Positions 1 to 6,860 of a stretch of DNA of 8,275 nt are shown piece by piece. Numbering within the stretch: position 1 is the stretch's first letter; each line of letters opens with the position of its first letter. Below the pieces are notes generated by a model that did no database searches, was not told the origin of the DNA, and saw nothing but the letters and a program-made list of their open reading frames with translations. Source of the DNA: an uncultured Solirubrobacteraceae bacterium (GTDB lineage Bacteria > Actinomycetota > Thermoleophilia > Solirubrobacterales > Solirubrobacteraceae). The DNA lies in assembly GCA_955652345.1 (NCBI GenBank), contig CATPBV010000234.1, positions 1-8,275 of the forward strand. Reading direction: 5' to 3'. Position numbers and translations under genes: made by a program.

Positions 1-173
1 CCGCTGCACTGCGCCCGTACGCTCCACCGGCTTCGCGCCGCGGACCAGCGAGACCAGGATCGAGACCCGGCGGGCGAACAGCGTGCCGCTCAGCGCGAGC
101 GCGGCGGCGAGTGCGATCGCGCCGATCAGCGAGGCTGACAGCTCCCGGCCTGGCGGTTCGAAGCGACCGTCAC
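1..173 (-). CDS. Membrane-anchored Fe-S oxidoreductase, DgcB-like (N-terminal part only, probable frame break)
   Basis: Only the N-terminal end lies in the window; the gene continues past the left edge. In the frame open from about 141 to 1, the minus strand encodes a hydrophobic helix (ASLIGAIALAAALALSG) followed by FARRVSILVSLVRGAKPVER. This looks like the first membrane helix and basic loop of the heterodisulfide-reductase-like Fe-S proteins that sit beside etfBA, such as DgcB of dimethylglycine catabolism, which pass electrons from ETF to quinone. No cysteine cluster is visible yet, so the family call rests on this short stretch and on the etfBA context. The expected start is GTG at 171-173, overlapping the etfA stop as GTGA like the other junctions here, but that frame closes with TGA at 126-128. 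The helix frame has no ATG, GTG or TTG between its upstream stop (235-237) and the helix. One extra base, for example in the CCC at 144-146, would join the two frames. Confidence 0.55.
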
Positions 174-1027
174 CCGCCCGTCGCCTTTCGGATCTCGGCC
201 GAGATCGCCGGCACGACCTCGTGGAGATCGCCGATCACCGCGTAGTCGGCGCTGGCAAAGATCGACGCCTCGCCGTCGGGGTTGATCGCCATCAGCTTCT
301 TGGCGCCCTTGCAGCCCGCCATGTGCTGCGTGGCGCCGCTGATCCCGCAGGCGATGTAGATCTCGGGGGAGATCTTCGTCCCGGTCTGGCCGACCTGGTC
401 GGTGTGCGGGCGCCAGCCTGCGCTCGTCACCGCCCGCGAGCAGCCGACGGCGCCGCCCAGAAGCTGGGCGAGCTCTTCGATCGCCGCGAACCCTTCGGCG
501 GACCCGACGCCGCGCCCACCCGAGACGACCACGTCCGCGTCCGCAAGTGAGACCCCGCTCGTGACGGTCGGCAGACGCTCGGTGACCCTGACCGCGCCAT
601 TCTCGGGCGCGGTCAGGCTCGACACGTTCACGGCGTCCGTCCCCGCGGCAACGGCGTGCGGAGCGACGGTCAGCAGGAGCGGCGATCCGTGGACCTTTGC
701 CTCCTCTAGCAGGCTTCCACCCCAGCGGACGCGGGTGACCGACGCCGGGCTTCCCAGCTCGGCCGATGTGCAGTTGGCGGCCATCGGCAGATCGAGTCGC
801 GCCGCCACGTGGGCGATGATCTCGTTGCCACGGTCGGTCCCCGGCGCGATCACCGCCGATGGCGACCGGTCCTCGATCACCTCGACGATCGAGGCCGCCC
901 AGCCATCGGGCGCGTATGTGCCCTCGATCACGACGGCGTCCACATCGGCTTCGAGCGTCCGCGCGAACGTCACGGCCTGCTGCGACAGCTCGTCGTCGGG
1001 AGCTTCTACGAAGACCAGCGCACTCAC
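170..1027 (-). CDS. etfA: Electron transfer flavoprotein, alpha subunit
   Basis: This is the FAD-binding subunit of the soluble ETF heterodimer, which accepts electrons from a flavin dehydrogenase (here probably the DMGDH-like protein encoded two genes upstream) and delivers them to a membrane acceptor. The 285-residue product is slightly short for the family (about 310-325). The C-terminal FAD domain is clear: SGGRGVGS at 169-176, the conserved arginine of CSRAVTSAGW near 198, GQTG at 213-216, and the EtfA signature from about 223 to 267 with SGATQH at 230-235, AINPDGEASIF and ADYAVIGDL. The N-terminal domain opens with ALVFVEAPDD. Translation starts at GTG 1025-1027, sharing GTGA with the etfB stop, so the two subunits are translationally coupled. 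The gene ends in another GTGA at 170-173, where the next gene is expected to begin. Confidence 0.95.
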   Translation of the reverse strand: MSALVFVEAPDDELSQQAVTFARTLEADVDAVVIEGTYAPDGWAASIVEVIEDRSPSAVIAPGTDRGNEIIAHVAARLDLPMAANCTSAELGSPASVTRVRWGGSLLEEAKVHGSPLLLTVAPHAVAAGTDAVNVSSLTAPENGAVRVTERLPTVTSGVSLADADVVVSGGRGVGSAEGFAAIEELAQLLGGAVGCSRAVTSAGWRPHTDQVGQTGTKISPEIYIACGISGATQHMAGCKGAKKLMAINPDGEASIFASADYAVIGDLHEVVPAISAEIRKATGG

Positions 1028-1779
1028 AGCAGCCCCAGTTCGCGCAGCACACCGACGACGGCCGGCGCCGCGTCAGGACCGGTTCCGAGGACCTCGGCCT
1101 GCTTGCTCGAGCCCGGCGGAAGCTTCAGGCGCACCATCTCGAGCCGCGGCTCCGGGCGCTCCGGCGTCGAGCTCGCGACCGGCTTGCGCTTGGCCCGCAG
1201 GCGCCCGGGCACGGACGGGTAGCGGGGAAGGTTGAGCCCCTCCTTGACGCTGACCACCGCCGGGGTGGGCACCGCGTACACATCCCGACCGCCGGTGACC
1301 TCCTGCTCGCAGCGCAGCTGGCCGTCCTGCACGGCGATGCCCTTGACGCCCGTGACGCACGGTAGCCCGAGCGCGTGGGCGACGCGGATCGCCACCTGGT
1401 AGTTGCCCGCGTCGGCGGACTCGTTGCCGAACAGGATCAGGTCGAACTCCTCGGCGTCGGCACGGATCGCGGCGACAATCGCGGCGGCGGTCGCCTGCGG
1501 GTCCCACTCCTCGCCGTCGGTCACCAGGTGGATCGCGCGGTCGGCGCCGATCGCCATCATGTCGCGGAGCTGCTCCTCCGCCTCGGCTGGTCCCAGCGTC
1601 AGCACCGCGCTCGAGCCGCCGTGCTGCTCGACCAGCCTGACCGCCTCCTCGACGCCGCATTCCTCGTGCGGGCTGACAGTGAATCCAAGGTGGCGGGTCG
1701 AGATCGCGCGCTCGTCGTCGGTCAGGACGATCTTGCCGCCGGTCATCGGGACTCGCTTGACGCAGGTGAGGATGTTCAC
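1024..1779 (-). CDS. etfB: Electron transfer flavoprotein, beta subunit
   Basis: This is the AMP-binding subunit of ETF, partner of the following etfA. It has 251 residues, normal for the family. It opens with NILTCVKRVP (the usual VKxVPD-type start), carries GNESADAGNYQVA at 118-130 in the nucleotide-binding region, and has the EtfB signature around 176-199 (VSVKEGLNLPRYPSVPGRL followed by RAKRKPV). Start is GTG 1777-1779, overlapping the stop of the upstream dehydrogenase as GTGA; its own stop overlaps the etfA start in the same way. The order dehydrogenase-etfB-etfA on one strand with no gaps indicates a single transcript and an ETF dedicated to this dehydrogenase. That dedication is inferred from position, not from any sequence feature that fixes the partner. 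Confidence 0.95.
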   Translation of the reverse strand: MNILTCVKRVPMTGGKIVLTDDERAISTRHLGFTVSPHEECGVEEAVRLVEQHGGSSAVLTLGPAEAEEQLRDMMAIGADRAIHLVTDGEEWDPQATAAAIVAAIRADAEEFDLILFGNESADAGNYQVAIRVAHALGLPCVTGVKGIAVQDGQLRCEQEVTGGRDVYAVPTPAVVSVKEGLNLPRYPSVPGRLRAKRKPVASSTPERPEPRLEMVRLKLPPGSSKQAEVLGTGPDAAPAVVGVLRELGLL

Positions 1780-4313
1780 GAGCGCACCCGTTCGTTGTCG
1801 GGATCGAACAGCGGCGTCGGCCCGGCGACCGCGACCGTCACGGGGTAGCGCTCGCCGAGGTACTCGACCGCCAGCTCGGTACCCGCGACGGCGTGCTCAG
1901 GCGGCAGGTAGCTCATCAGGATGTGCCTGCCCACCGACGGACCGGCGCCGGCGCTGGTGACATACGCCCGGCGGCCCTTGCCGTCGACGAGCGGCTGGCC
2001 GTCGCGGGTCACCACGGGCTCGCCTCCGAGCATGTAGCGCTTGACACCGTTGCTCGAGGTGTGATCGTCGACGGTCAGGCTGCACATGACCGCGGCGGGC
2101 TCTTCCTCGCGATGGCGCACGTGCGCCTCCTTGCCGATGAAGTCCTGCTCCTTGACCTTGCCCCACGCCATTCCGGCCTCGACGACGTTGAAATCGCCCT
2201 CGAGCTCGGCGCCGTAGGCGCGGTAGCACTTCTCGAGGCGCCCGGTGGTCCCGTACACGCCAATACCCACCGGAACGATCCCGTGCGGCTGCCCGGCCTC
2301 GGCGATGATGTCCCAGAGTCGCGCTCCCTGCTCGATCGGCACGTACAGCTCCCAGCCGAGGTCGCCGACGTACGAGATCCGCGAGGCGAGCACCGCCAGC
2401 GGCCCCACCTCGATCGTGCGGCAGCGCGCGAACGGGAACCCCTCGTGCGAGACGTCGTCCCGAGTCAGGCTGGCGAGCACGTCGCGAGCGCGGGGGCCCC
2501 ACAAGCCCAGCGTGCACCAGGCGTTCGTCTGGTCGTGGAGCTGGGCCGAGCCGTCGCCCGGGAGGTGGTCGGCGAACCACTTGCGGTCGGACATGCCATA
2601 GGCCCCGCCGGTGACCACTCGGAACAGGTCATCGGCCAGGCGCATGATCGTCAGGTCGGCCTTGAAGCCGCCGCTCGGGGTGAGGATCGGGGTGTAGACC
2701 ACGCGCTCGAGCGGCACGTCCATCTGACGCATCGCGATCCGCTGCACGGCGTCGAGCGCGCCCGGGCCCGCGATGTCGAAGATCGAAAAGGCGGTCAGGT
2801 CGACCATGCCTGCGCGATCCCGCATCGCGAGATGCTCGGCATTGATGATCGGTGACCACCAGCGCGCGTCCCACTCGGCCTCGCGACGGGTCACGCGGTC
2901 GCCGTACTCCTCGAGTAGCGGCGCGTTGGACTCGTACCACTGCGGGCGCTCCCACATGGCGGTCTCGTAGAACACCGCGTCCCGCTGACACTCGCGCTCG
3001 TAGAAGGGTGAGAGGCGCACCCTGCGGTCGGACTCCCACTGCTCGCCAGGGTGGACGATGCCGTACATCTTGTTGAACCCCTCGCCGGCGCGGGCCTTGA
3101 TGTGAGTCGCGGTGCGCTGGCAGGGGTATGCGCGGGCGATGTTGGACTCGTAGACGTCGATCTCTGACTCGCCATGGACCATCAGCTCGGCGACGGTCTT
3201 GCCTGCTCCGGGGCCCTCCTTGATCCAGATCGCGGCAGCCGACCACAACCCCGCCACCTCGGGGGTCTCGCCGAGCAGCGGCATCCCGTCGTAGGTGACC
3301 GACAGCACGCCGTTGATCGCGTACTTGACCCCCACCGACTCGTCGCCGACGATCTCGGGCATCAGCTCGAGCGCGATCTCCATCTGGGGGTCGAAGTCGT
3401 GCTGGGTGAAGGGGAGCTCCGTCGGCGTCAGGGCCGCCTCCTCGATAGAGGGGATCTCGTCTGCGTCGAGCGTGATCGGGCGGTGCGCGTAGGAGCCGAT
3501 CTCGAGCCCGGTGCCCTCCTGGCGCTCGTACATGTTCGTGTCCATGTCGCGAACGATCGGGTACTCGATCATGCCCTTGGAGTCGGCGAACCGGGGCGCC
3601 GGGCCGATGTCGATCATCTGGTGGATCATCGGCGTAAGCGGGATCGACGCGCCTGCCATCCGGGCGAGCCGCGGGCTCCAGGCGCCGCCGGCGATCACTA
3701 CCTTCTCGACATCCATGTCGCCGCGGGTCGTGAGCAGACGTCTGACGCGCCCACCGGAGACCTCGAAGCCGAGAACCTCGGTGTTGGCCGAGACCGTCAG
3801 GCCCGCCTTGATCGCCCGCTCGCGCATCAGCGTCCCAGCCTGGAGCGAATCGACCACACCGGCGCCGGGGGTGTAGAAGCCGCCGATGATGAGTTGCTCG
3901 TTTATGAACGGGACGAGCTCCCTGACTTCCTCGGGGGTGAGCATCGAAACCGGCTCGATCCCCCATGACCTGGCGGAGGACATGCGGCGGCCCAGCTCCT
4001 GCATGCGCTCCTCGGTCCGGGCGATCTCGATCCCGCCGCTACGCGTGAACACGTCGAGCTCGACGTACTGCCTGAGGCTCTCGAGCGTCAGCGACGTCAT
4101 CTCCTTCGAGTGGTCGACGGGGAAGATGAAATTCGACGCGTGCCCGGTGGAGCCGCCGGGGTTGGGCAGAGGTCCCTTGTCGATCAGCGTGACGTCGGTC
4201 TGACCGAGTCGCGTGAGGTGGTAGGCGAGGCTGTTGCCGACGATCCCGGCACCGATGATCACGATCCGCTGCAACTGCGGAAGCTGCCGCGAAGTGTCCG
4301 CGGTTGCGTTCAC
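1776..4313 (-). CDS. FAD-dependent dimethylglycine/sarcosine dehydrogenase family protein with GcvT-like C-terminal domain
   Basis: The predicted role is oxidative demethylation of an N-methylated glycine (dimethylglycine or sarcosine), with transfer of the C1 unit to tetrahydrofolate. The 845 residues match the two-domain family (human DMGDH and Arthrobacter dimethylglycine oxidase are of similar size). An N-terminal Rossmann motif GAGIVG is at 21-26. GSTGHAS at 54-60 aligns with the GSTWHAAG segment holding the covalent-FAD histidine, so H58 is the likely attachment residue. HQM at 231-233 and the RD...EGTGLEIGSYAHRP stretch near 255-279 fit the central DAO/FAO_M part. A linker typical of these enzymes (LSPFYERE, then WERPQWYESN) follows at 434-463. 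The folate domain covers about 480-840, with GGFKADLT at 548-555 (D553 is a candidate C1-transfer residue), ISYVGDLGWELYVP at 646-659 and GRLEKCYRAYGAEL at 691-704. Start is GTG 4311-4313, first gene of the operon. Neighbouring etfBA favours a dehydrogenase over an O2-using oxidase; the exact substrate is not determined. Confidence 0.88.
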   Translation of the reverse strand: MNATADTSRQLPQLQRIVIIGAGIVGNSLAYHLTRLGQTDVTLIDKGPLPNPGGSTGHASNFIFPVDHSKEMTSLTLESLRQYVELDVFTRSGGIEIARTEERMQELGRRMSSARSWGIEPVSMLTPEEVRELVPFINEQLIIGGFYTPGAGVVDSLQAGTLMRERAIKAGLTVSANTEVLGFEVSGGRVRRLLTTRGDMDVEKVVIAGGAWSPRLARMAGASIPLTPMIHQMIDIGPAPRFADSKGMIEYPIVRDMDTNMYERQEGTGLEIGSYAHRPITLDADEIPSIEEAALTPTELPFTQHDFDPQMEIALELMPEIVGDESVGVKYAINGVLSVTYDGMPLLGETPEVAGLWSAAAIWIKEGPGAGKTVAELMVHGESEIDVYESNIARAYPCQRTATHIKARAGEGFNKMYGIVHPGEQWESDRRVRLSPFYERECQRDAVFYETAMWERPQWYESNAPLLEEYGDRVTRREAEWDARWWSPIINAEHLAMRDRAGMVDLTAFSIFDIAGPGALDAVQRIAMRQMDVPLERVVYTPILTPSGGFKADLTIMRLADDLFRVVTGGAYGMSDRKWFADHLPGDGSAQLHDQTNAWCTLGLWGPRARDVLASLTRDDVSHEGFPFARCRTIEVGPLAVLASRISYVGDLGWELYVPIEQGARLWDIIAEAGQPHGIVPVGIGVYGTTGRLEKCYRAYGAELEGDFNVVEAGMAWGKVKEQDFIGKEAHVRHREEEPAAVMCSLTVDDHTSSNGVKRYMLGGEPVVTRDGQPLVDGKGRRAYVTSAGAGPSVGRHILMSYLPPEHAVAGTELAVEYLGERYPVTVAVAGPTPLFDPDNERVRS

Positions 4314-4320
4314 CTGCCGT

Positions 4321-4329
4321 GATATATCA
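4321..4329 (-). promoter_or_regulatory. Extended -10 promoter for the N-demethylation operon, probably leaderless
   Basis: On the minus strand the sequence reads TGATATATC, which is TGn followed by the -10-like hexamer TATATC (4326-4321). Exactly 7 bases separate it from the GTG start at 4313, so transcription would begin at or next to the start codon. No convincing Shine-Dalgarno sequence precedes the GTG, which fits leaderless translation. No good -35 element is seen at 16-18 bases upstream, as is common with extended -10 promoters. Confidence 0.5.
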
Positions 4330-4343
4330 GATGAACGTCAGGG

Positions 4344-4358
4344 GCGTCCGAGAGACGC
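4344..4358. repeat. Short perfect inverted repeat upstream of the dehydrogenase promoter
   Basis: GCGTC and GACGC arms (4344-4348 and 4354-4358) flank five bases. The repeat lies in the 67-base gap between the VKOR gene and the dehydrogenase gene, centred about 38 bases upstream of the predicted transcription start. It has no following T-run, so it is not a convincing terminator. It could be an operator overlapping the -35 region, or chance in GC-rich DNA. Confidence 0.25.
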
Positions 4359-4380
4359 AGGCCCGCGCGCCAGCCAGGGG

Positions 4381-4875
4381 TCAGAATGCGCTCTTGGCCG
4401 CCTTGCGATTTGGCTGTCCGTTGCGATCCTGCGCGGACGGAGCGCCCGCGAGCGCGGCCTCGGCGGCCGACGGCGCCTGCAGATAGCGCGCGACCGCGCA
4501 GCCGAACAGCACGGTCAGGATGACGGCGCTCGAGGCGCACCACTCGCAGATCGCGTGGATCGAGAACAGCTCGCGATAGGTCAGGTAGGCGCTGAAGCCG
4601 AACCCGATCAGCGTCAGGGCGAGCGTCGCGAGCCGCGTCTCTTCCCGATCCGGCGCCAGCAGGCTCGCCAGGATGCCGATGTAGCCGATCAGGCCGAGCA
4701 GCGCGACGGGGACGCCGGCAAGCTTGGACCACACCGAGGTCTGGACCTTGATGCACGCCTGGCCGGCGGTGCAGGCGGGGTTGATCCCGGCGTAGTGGAT
4801 GAACGTCAGGTAGCCGGCAACGACCAGACCGATGACCGCCAGCACGATCATCACCCGGCGCAGGGTGACGGTCAC
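4381..4875 (-). CDS. Vitamin K epoxide reductase (VKOR) family thiol oxidoreductase
   Basis: This integral membrane protein of 164 residues has about four hydrophobic helices (roughly 8-25, 55-75, 82-100, 110-130). Bacterial VKORs take the place of DsbB: they reoxidise a periplasmic DsbA-like protein and pass the electrons to quinone. The active-site CXXC is CEWC at 110-113, at the start of the last helix. The loop cysteine pair is C35 and C41, followed by the family segment with S47 and GVPVALLGLIGY (54-65). The C-terminal tail (from about 134) is Ala-rich and hydrophilic. The start is GTG 4873-4875, sharing GTGA with the stop of the DsbA-like gene. The same frame stays open well upstream, but that part lies inside the DsbA gene and looks non-native. 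Partner is most likely the adjacent DsbA-like protein. Confidence 0.9.
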   Translation of the reverse strand: MTVTLRRVMIVLAVIGLVVAGYLTFIHYAGINPACTAGQACIKVQTSVWSKLAGVPVALLGLIGYIGILASLLAPDREETRLATLALTLIGFGFSAYLTYRELFSIHAICEWCASSAVILTVLFGCAVARYLQAPSAAEAALAGAPSAQDRNGQPNRKAAKSAF

Positions 4876-5666
4876 GCCACCGCCTTGATCGCCGCTTCGA
4901 TCGATCCGTAGTCGATGCCCGACGGCTGAGTGCTGCCCTTCGGGCCGGTGACGATGATCGTCGGAGTCGACGTCCAGCCGTTCGAGGCGGCGAACTGCTG
5001 GTCCTGGGTCACCTGCGAGGCCAGGCTCGAGGACCCGCGGTCCGACAGCCACTGGTTGTAGTTGAGGCCTGGGACCAACTTCGCGAGACCGTCCAGGTAG
5101 CTGTCGTTCACGTAGCTCGTGCCCTCCGCTCCCTGAAGGTGGTAGAAGAGCAGGATGTAGTCCCACTGGTGGTTCTGGTTGCCCGCGGCGTTGGCGGCAG
5201 CCTGCTGGGTCGTGAAGACGCTTTGTCCAGCCCCGTTACAGGTGGCTGTGCACAGCGACCGGAAGATCAGCTTGACCTTGCCGGCGCGAACGTCGTTGGC
5301 GATCAGCGTGTTCTCGCCGTTCAGTGCGAAGTCCTTACAGAAGGGGCACTCCAGATCGCCGAACTCGGTGACGCTCACGCCCGCGCTGGGGCTGCCGATC
5401 CGGTTGCCCGCCTGCGGGATGCCTGCAAGCAGCGAGCTGACGGTTCCAGCAACGCCCCTGGCCGCCGGACTGTTCACCTTCGGCGCCGCCTTGGTCGCAC
5501 CGCTCGACGAAATCGCGATCAGGACCGCCACCACGGCGATCGCTCCGAGCAGCGTGCCCCCGACGATCCGCAGCCGCCGCTCGCGCCGCGAGCGCTCAAG
5601 CCGCTCCTGTTCGGCCGCGATCCGGCGCTGGCGTGCTTCTTCCTTTTGCCTGGTTCTAGAGGCCAT
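4872..5666 (-). CDS. Membrane-anchored DsbA-like thiol:disulfide oxidoreductase
   Basis: This is a predicted extracytoplasmic oxidase that puts disulfide bonds into exported proteins. Its 264 residues begin with a highly charged, probably helical cytoplasmic segment (5-33, rich in R, E and K), followed by one membrane helix (about 34-52) and a Ser/Ala/Pro linker. The thioredoxin-fold domain runs from about 90 to the end. The active site is CPFC at 107-110 inside EFGDLECPFCKDF, and the cis-proline is P235 in STPTIIV. A second cysteine pair, C139 and C143 (SLCTATCNG), is not part of the core motif and may form a structural or auxiliary disulfide. The ATG at 5664-5666 is preceded by GGAG at about 4-5 bases, the clearest ribosome binding site in the window. 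The stop overlaps the VKOR start (GTGA), so oxidase and its recycler are translationally coupled. Confidence 0.9.
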   Translation of the reverse strand: MASRTRQKEEARQRRIAAEQERLERSRRERRLRIVGGTLLGAIAVVAVLIAISSSGATKAAPKVNSPAARGVAGTVSSLLAGIPQAGNRIGSPSAGVSVTEFGDLECPFCKDFALNGENTLIANDVRAGKVKLIFRSLCTATCNGAGQSVFTTQQAAANAAGNQNHQWDYILLFYHLQGAEGTSYVNDSYLDGLAKLVPGLNYNQWLSDRGSSSLASQVTQDQQFAASNGWTSTPTIIVTGPKGSTQPSGIDYGSIEAAIKAVA

Positions 5667-5680
5667 CGATCTCCGGCAGA

Positions 5681-5773
5681 CTAGGCGCGGGCGCCCCTGA
5701 CGAGCAGGATAGCGACGAGCATCGCGTGCGCAGCCGTCGCTGGCGGCGCTCCGAGAGGGCCCAAGGCGCTCAT
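5681..5773 (-). CDS. Possible 30-residue peptide between lipoprotein and DsbA genes
   Basis: A 30-codon ORF starts with ATG 5771-5773, overlapping the lipoprotein stop as ATGA, and ends with TAG 14 bases before the DsbA start. The product begins MSALGPLGAPP and has a short hydrophobic stretch (AMLVAILLV, about 17-25) followed by basic residues. The coupled start and operon-like spacing favour translation. The residue composition is what random GC-rich DNA would give, so it could equally be a spacer or a relic of a longer membrane protein. No family is recognised. Confidence 0.3.
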   Translation of the reverse strand: MSALGPLGAPPATAAHAMLVAILLVRGARA

Positions 5774-6798
5774 CGGAGCACCGCCGCGAGCGCCTGCTGG
5801 ACCTCGTTCAGGCCGAACGCACCCTCGAGCCGAGTCGTGATGATGCCCTGGCGGTTGATGACGAACAGCCATGGCTCCGTCTGAAGGTGAAAGGCCTTGA
5901 GCTGCGGACGTAGGCCCTGCGCGGGCTGGTTGCCCACGTAGACCTCCTCGTGGATGAACACGACCTGGGCGCCGAACTGACGCTGCAGCTGGACTGCGAC
6001 GTCGGTTACGGGCCCGCAGATGCGGGAGGTGCAAAGCTCCGGGGTCGAGAACAGCAGCGCCACCGGCCGCTTGCCGACGACCGCGCTCAACGACGTCGAA
6101 TGCATCTGCTCTGGAGGGATCCGCGTGGTCAGGAGCGCAACGTTCCCGTGGACCGTGGCGAGAGTGTCTGTCTGGATCGCGGGTGCCCGCTGGCCAACAT
6201 CCGGGATCGGAGAAGACGCGGCGACGGCGATCTCTCCCGGCGCGCCGACTAAACCGCCTCGCGTGCGCGTCAGGGACAGGACCGCGTATCTGCCGGGGTG
6301 CGGGATCGGGATGCGTGCGGCGTAGATCGCTTCGATGTCGCCGGGTCCCGCATTCTGCTTGCTGCGGTACTGCGGCGCGACGATCAACGGGTCCGCGGGC
6401 GCTAGGAACGGGCCGCGCGCGGGGGCGCCGGGTGAGGTCGCTATGTACACCGCCGTCGGCGCGTAGAGGAACGCGCCCGAGCTCGTGTTGAGCCCAAACG
6501 CGAGGCGGCGGACGCCTGGGGTGAACGTGCCCGTGGCCGCTCCCAGCTGGACCGTTCCGCTGACGAGCGCTCCGAGCTGCTGGAGGGTCCGTCCGGCTGC
6601 CGGGGGGAACTGGCGCAGGCTTGGGTGCTCGGCCGCCGGTAGCTCGGCGATCGCCGGCGGGGGCCCAGCGGTCGAGCTCGGCCCCGAGCTGCTGGCTGCC
6701 GTCCCCTGCTGCTTGGACGAGGTGGAGGTTGATGAGGAGCCGCAGCCGGCCAGTGCCATCGCCAGCGCCACGGCCAGCACAGCGGCGGTGGTTCGCAC
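5770..6798 (-). CDS. Lipoprotein with C-terminal thioredoxin-like domain (C-x4-C)
   Basis: The 342-residue exported lipoprotein has a signal peptide ending in lipobox LAGC (16-19, lipidated C19), then a Ser/Thr/Gly/Pro-rich tether (20-58). The middle part (about 90-200) looks like a beta-rich domain with FGLNTSSGAF, a YAAR segment and PHPGRYAVLSL; its function is not recognised. The C-terminal part (about 205-342) resembles a thioredoxin fold: RPVALLFST before CTSRICGP (C256 and C261, a C-x4-C spacing instead of CXXC), FIHEEVY near 281-287, TEPWLFVINRQG at 307-318 with P309 at the place of the cis-proline, and LEGAFGLNEVQQAL at the end. It is first in the operon with DsbA and VKOR, so a role in extracytoplasmic thiol chemistry is likely, but reductase, oxidase and redox-inactive roles cannot be separated. 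Start is GTG 6796-6798, fixed by the signal peptide. Confidence 0.8.
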   Translation of the reverse strand: MRTTAAVLAVALAMALAGCGSSSTSTSSKQQGTAASSSGPSSTAGPPPAIAELPAAEHPSLRQFPPAAGRTLQQLGALVSGTVQLGAATGTFTPGVRRLAFGLNTSSGAFLYAPTAVYIATSPGAPARGPFLAPADPLIVAPQYRSKQNAGPGDIEAIYAARIPIPHPGRYAVLSLTRTRGGLVGAPGEIAVAASSPIPDVGQRAPAIQTDTLATVHGNVALLTTRIPPEQMHSTSLSAVVGKRPVALLFSTPELCTSRICGPVTDVAVQLQRQFGAQVVFIHEEVYVGNQPAQGLRPQLKAFHLQTEPWLFVINRQGIITTRLEGAFGLNEVQQALAAVLR

Positions 6799-6805
6799 GA
6801 ACGAG

Positions 6806-6811
6806 AGCCTA
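6806..6811 (-). promoter_or_regulatory. Candidate -10 box for the lipoprotein-DsbA-VKOR operon
   Basis: The minus strand reads TAGGCT (TAnnnT), followed by exactly 7 bases and then the GTG start of the lipoprotein gene. That is the same geometry as the -10 before the dehydrogenase gene. No -35 element and no strong Shine-Dalgarno are visible, so a leaderless transcript is plausible. The hexamer itself is a weak match. Confidence 0.3.
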
Positions 6812-6860
6812 CAACTGTGGCACTGCGCGCCCGGACAGCTCCAAACGCCCGCACTTTGCG

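Noticed and set aside
126..173. Programmed -1 frameshift as an explanation for the DgcB-like gene start
   Set aside because: The shift direction would fit, but no X-XXY-YYZ slippery heptamer is present between the GTG and the TGA, and this gene type is not known to need one.
126..1052. 308-codon minus-strand open frame overlapping etfA
   Set aside because: Arg/Gly-rich shadow of etfA in another frame with no family features. Only its last 15 codons coincide with the expected GTGA start of the next gene.
1893..2855. 320-codon plus-strand open frame opposite the dehydrogenase gene
   Set aside because: Antisense shadow caused by high GC; the sense strand has clear family motifs throughout.
2629..3966. 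445-codon minus-strand open frame inside the dehydrogenase gene
   Set aside because: Out-of-frame, Arg/Asp-rich translation of the same DNA with no recognisable domain.
4344..4358. Intrinsic terminator after the VKOR gene
   Set aside because: The stem is only 5 bp and is not followed by a T-run on the minus strand.
4876..5166. N-terminal extension of the VKOR frame
   Set aside because: It lies wholly inside the DsbA-like gene and reads as non-native sequence; GTG at 4873-4875 gives a normal VKOR length and a GTGA overlap.
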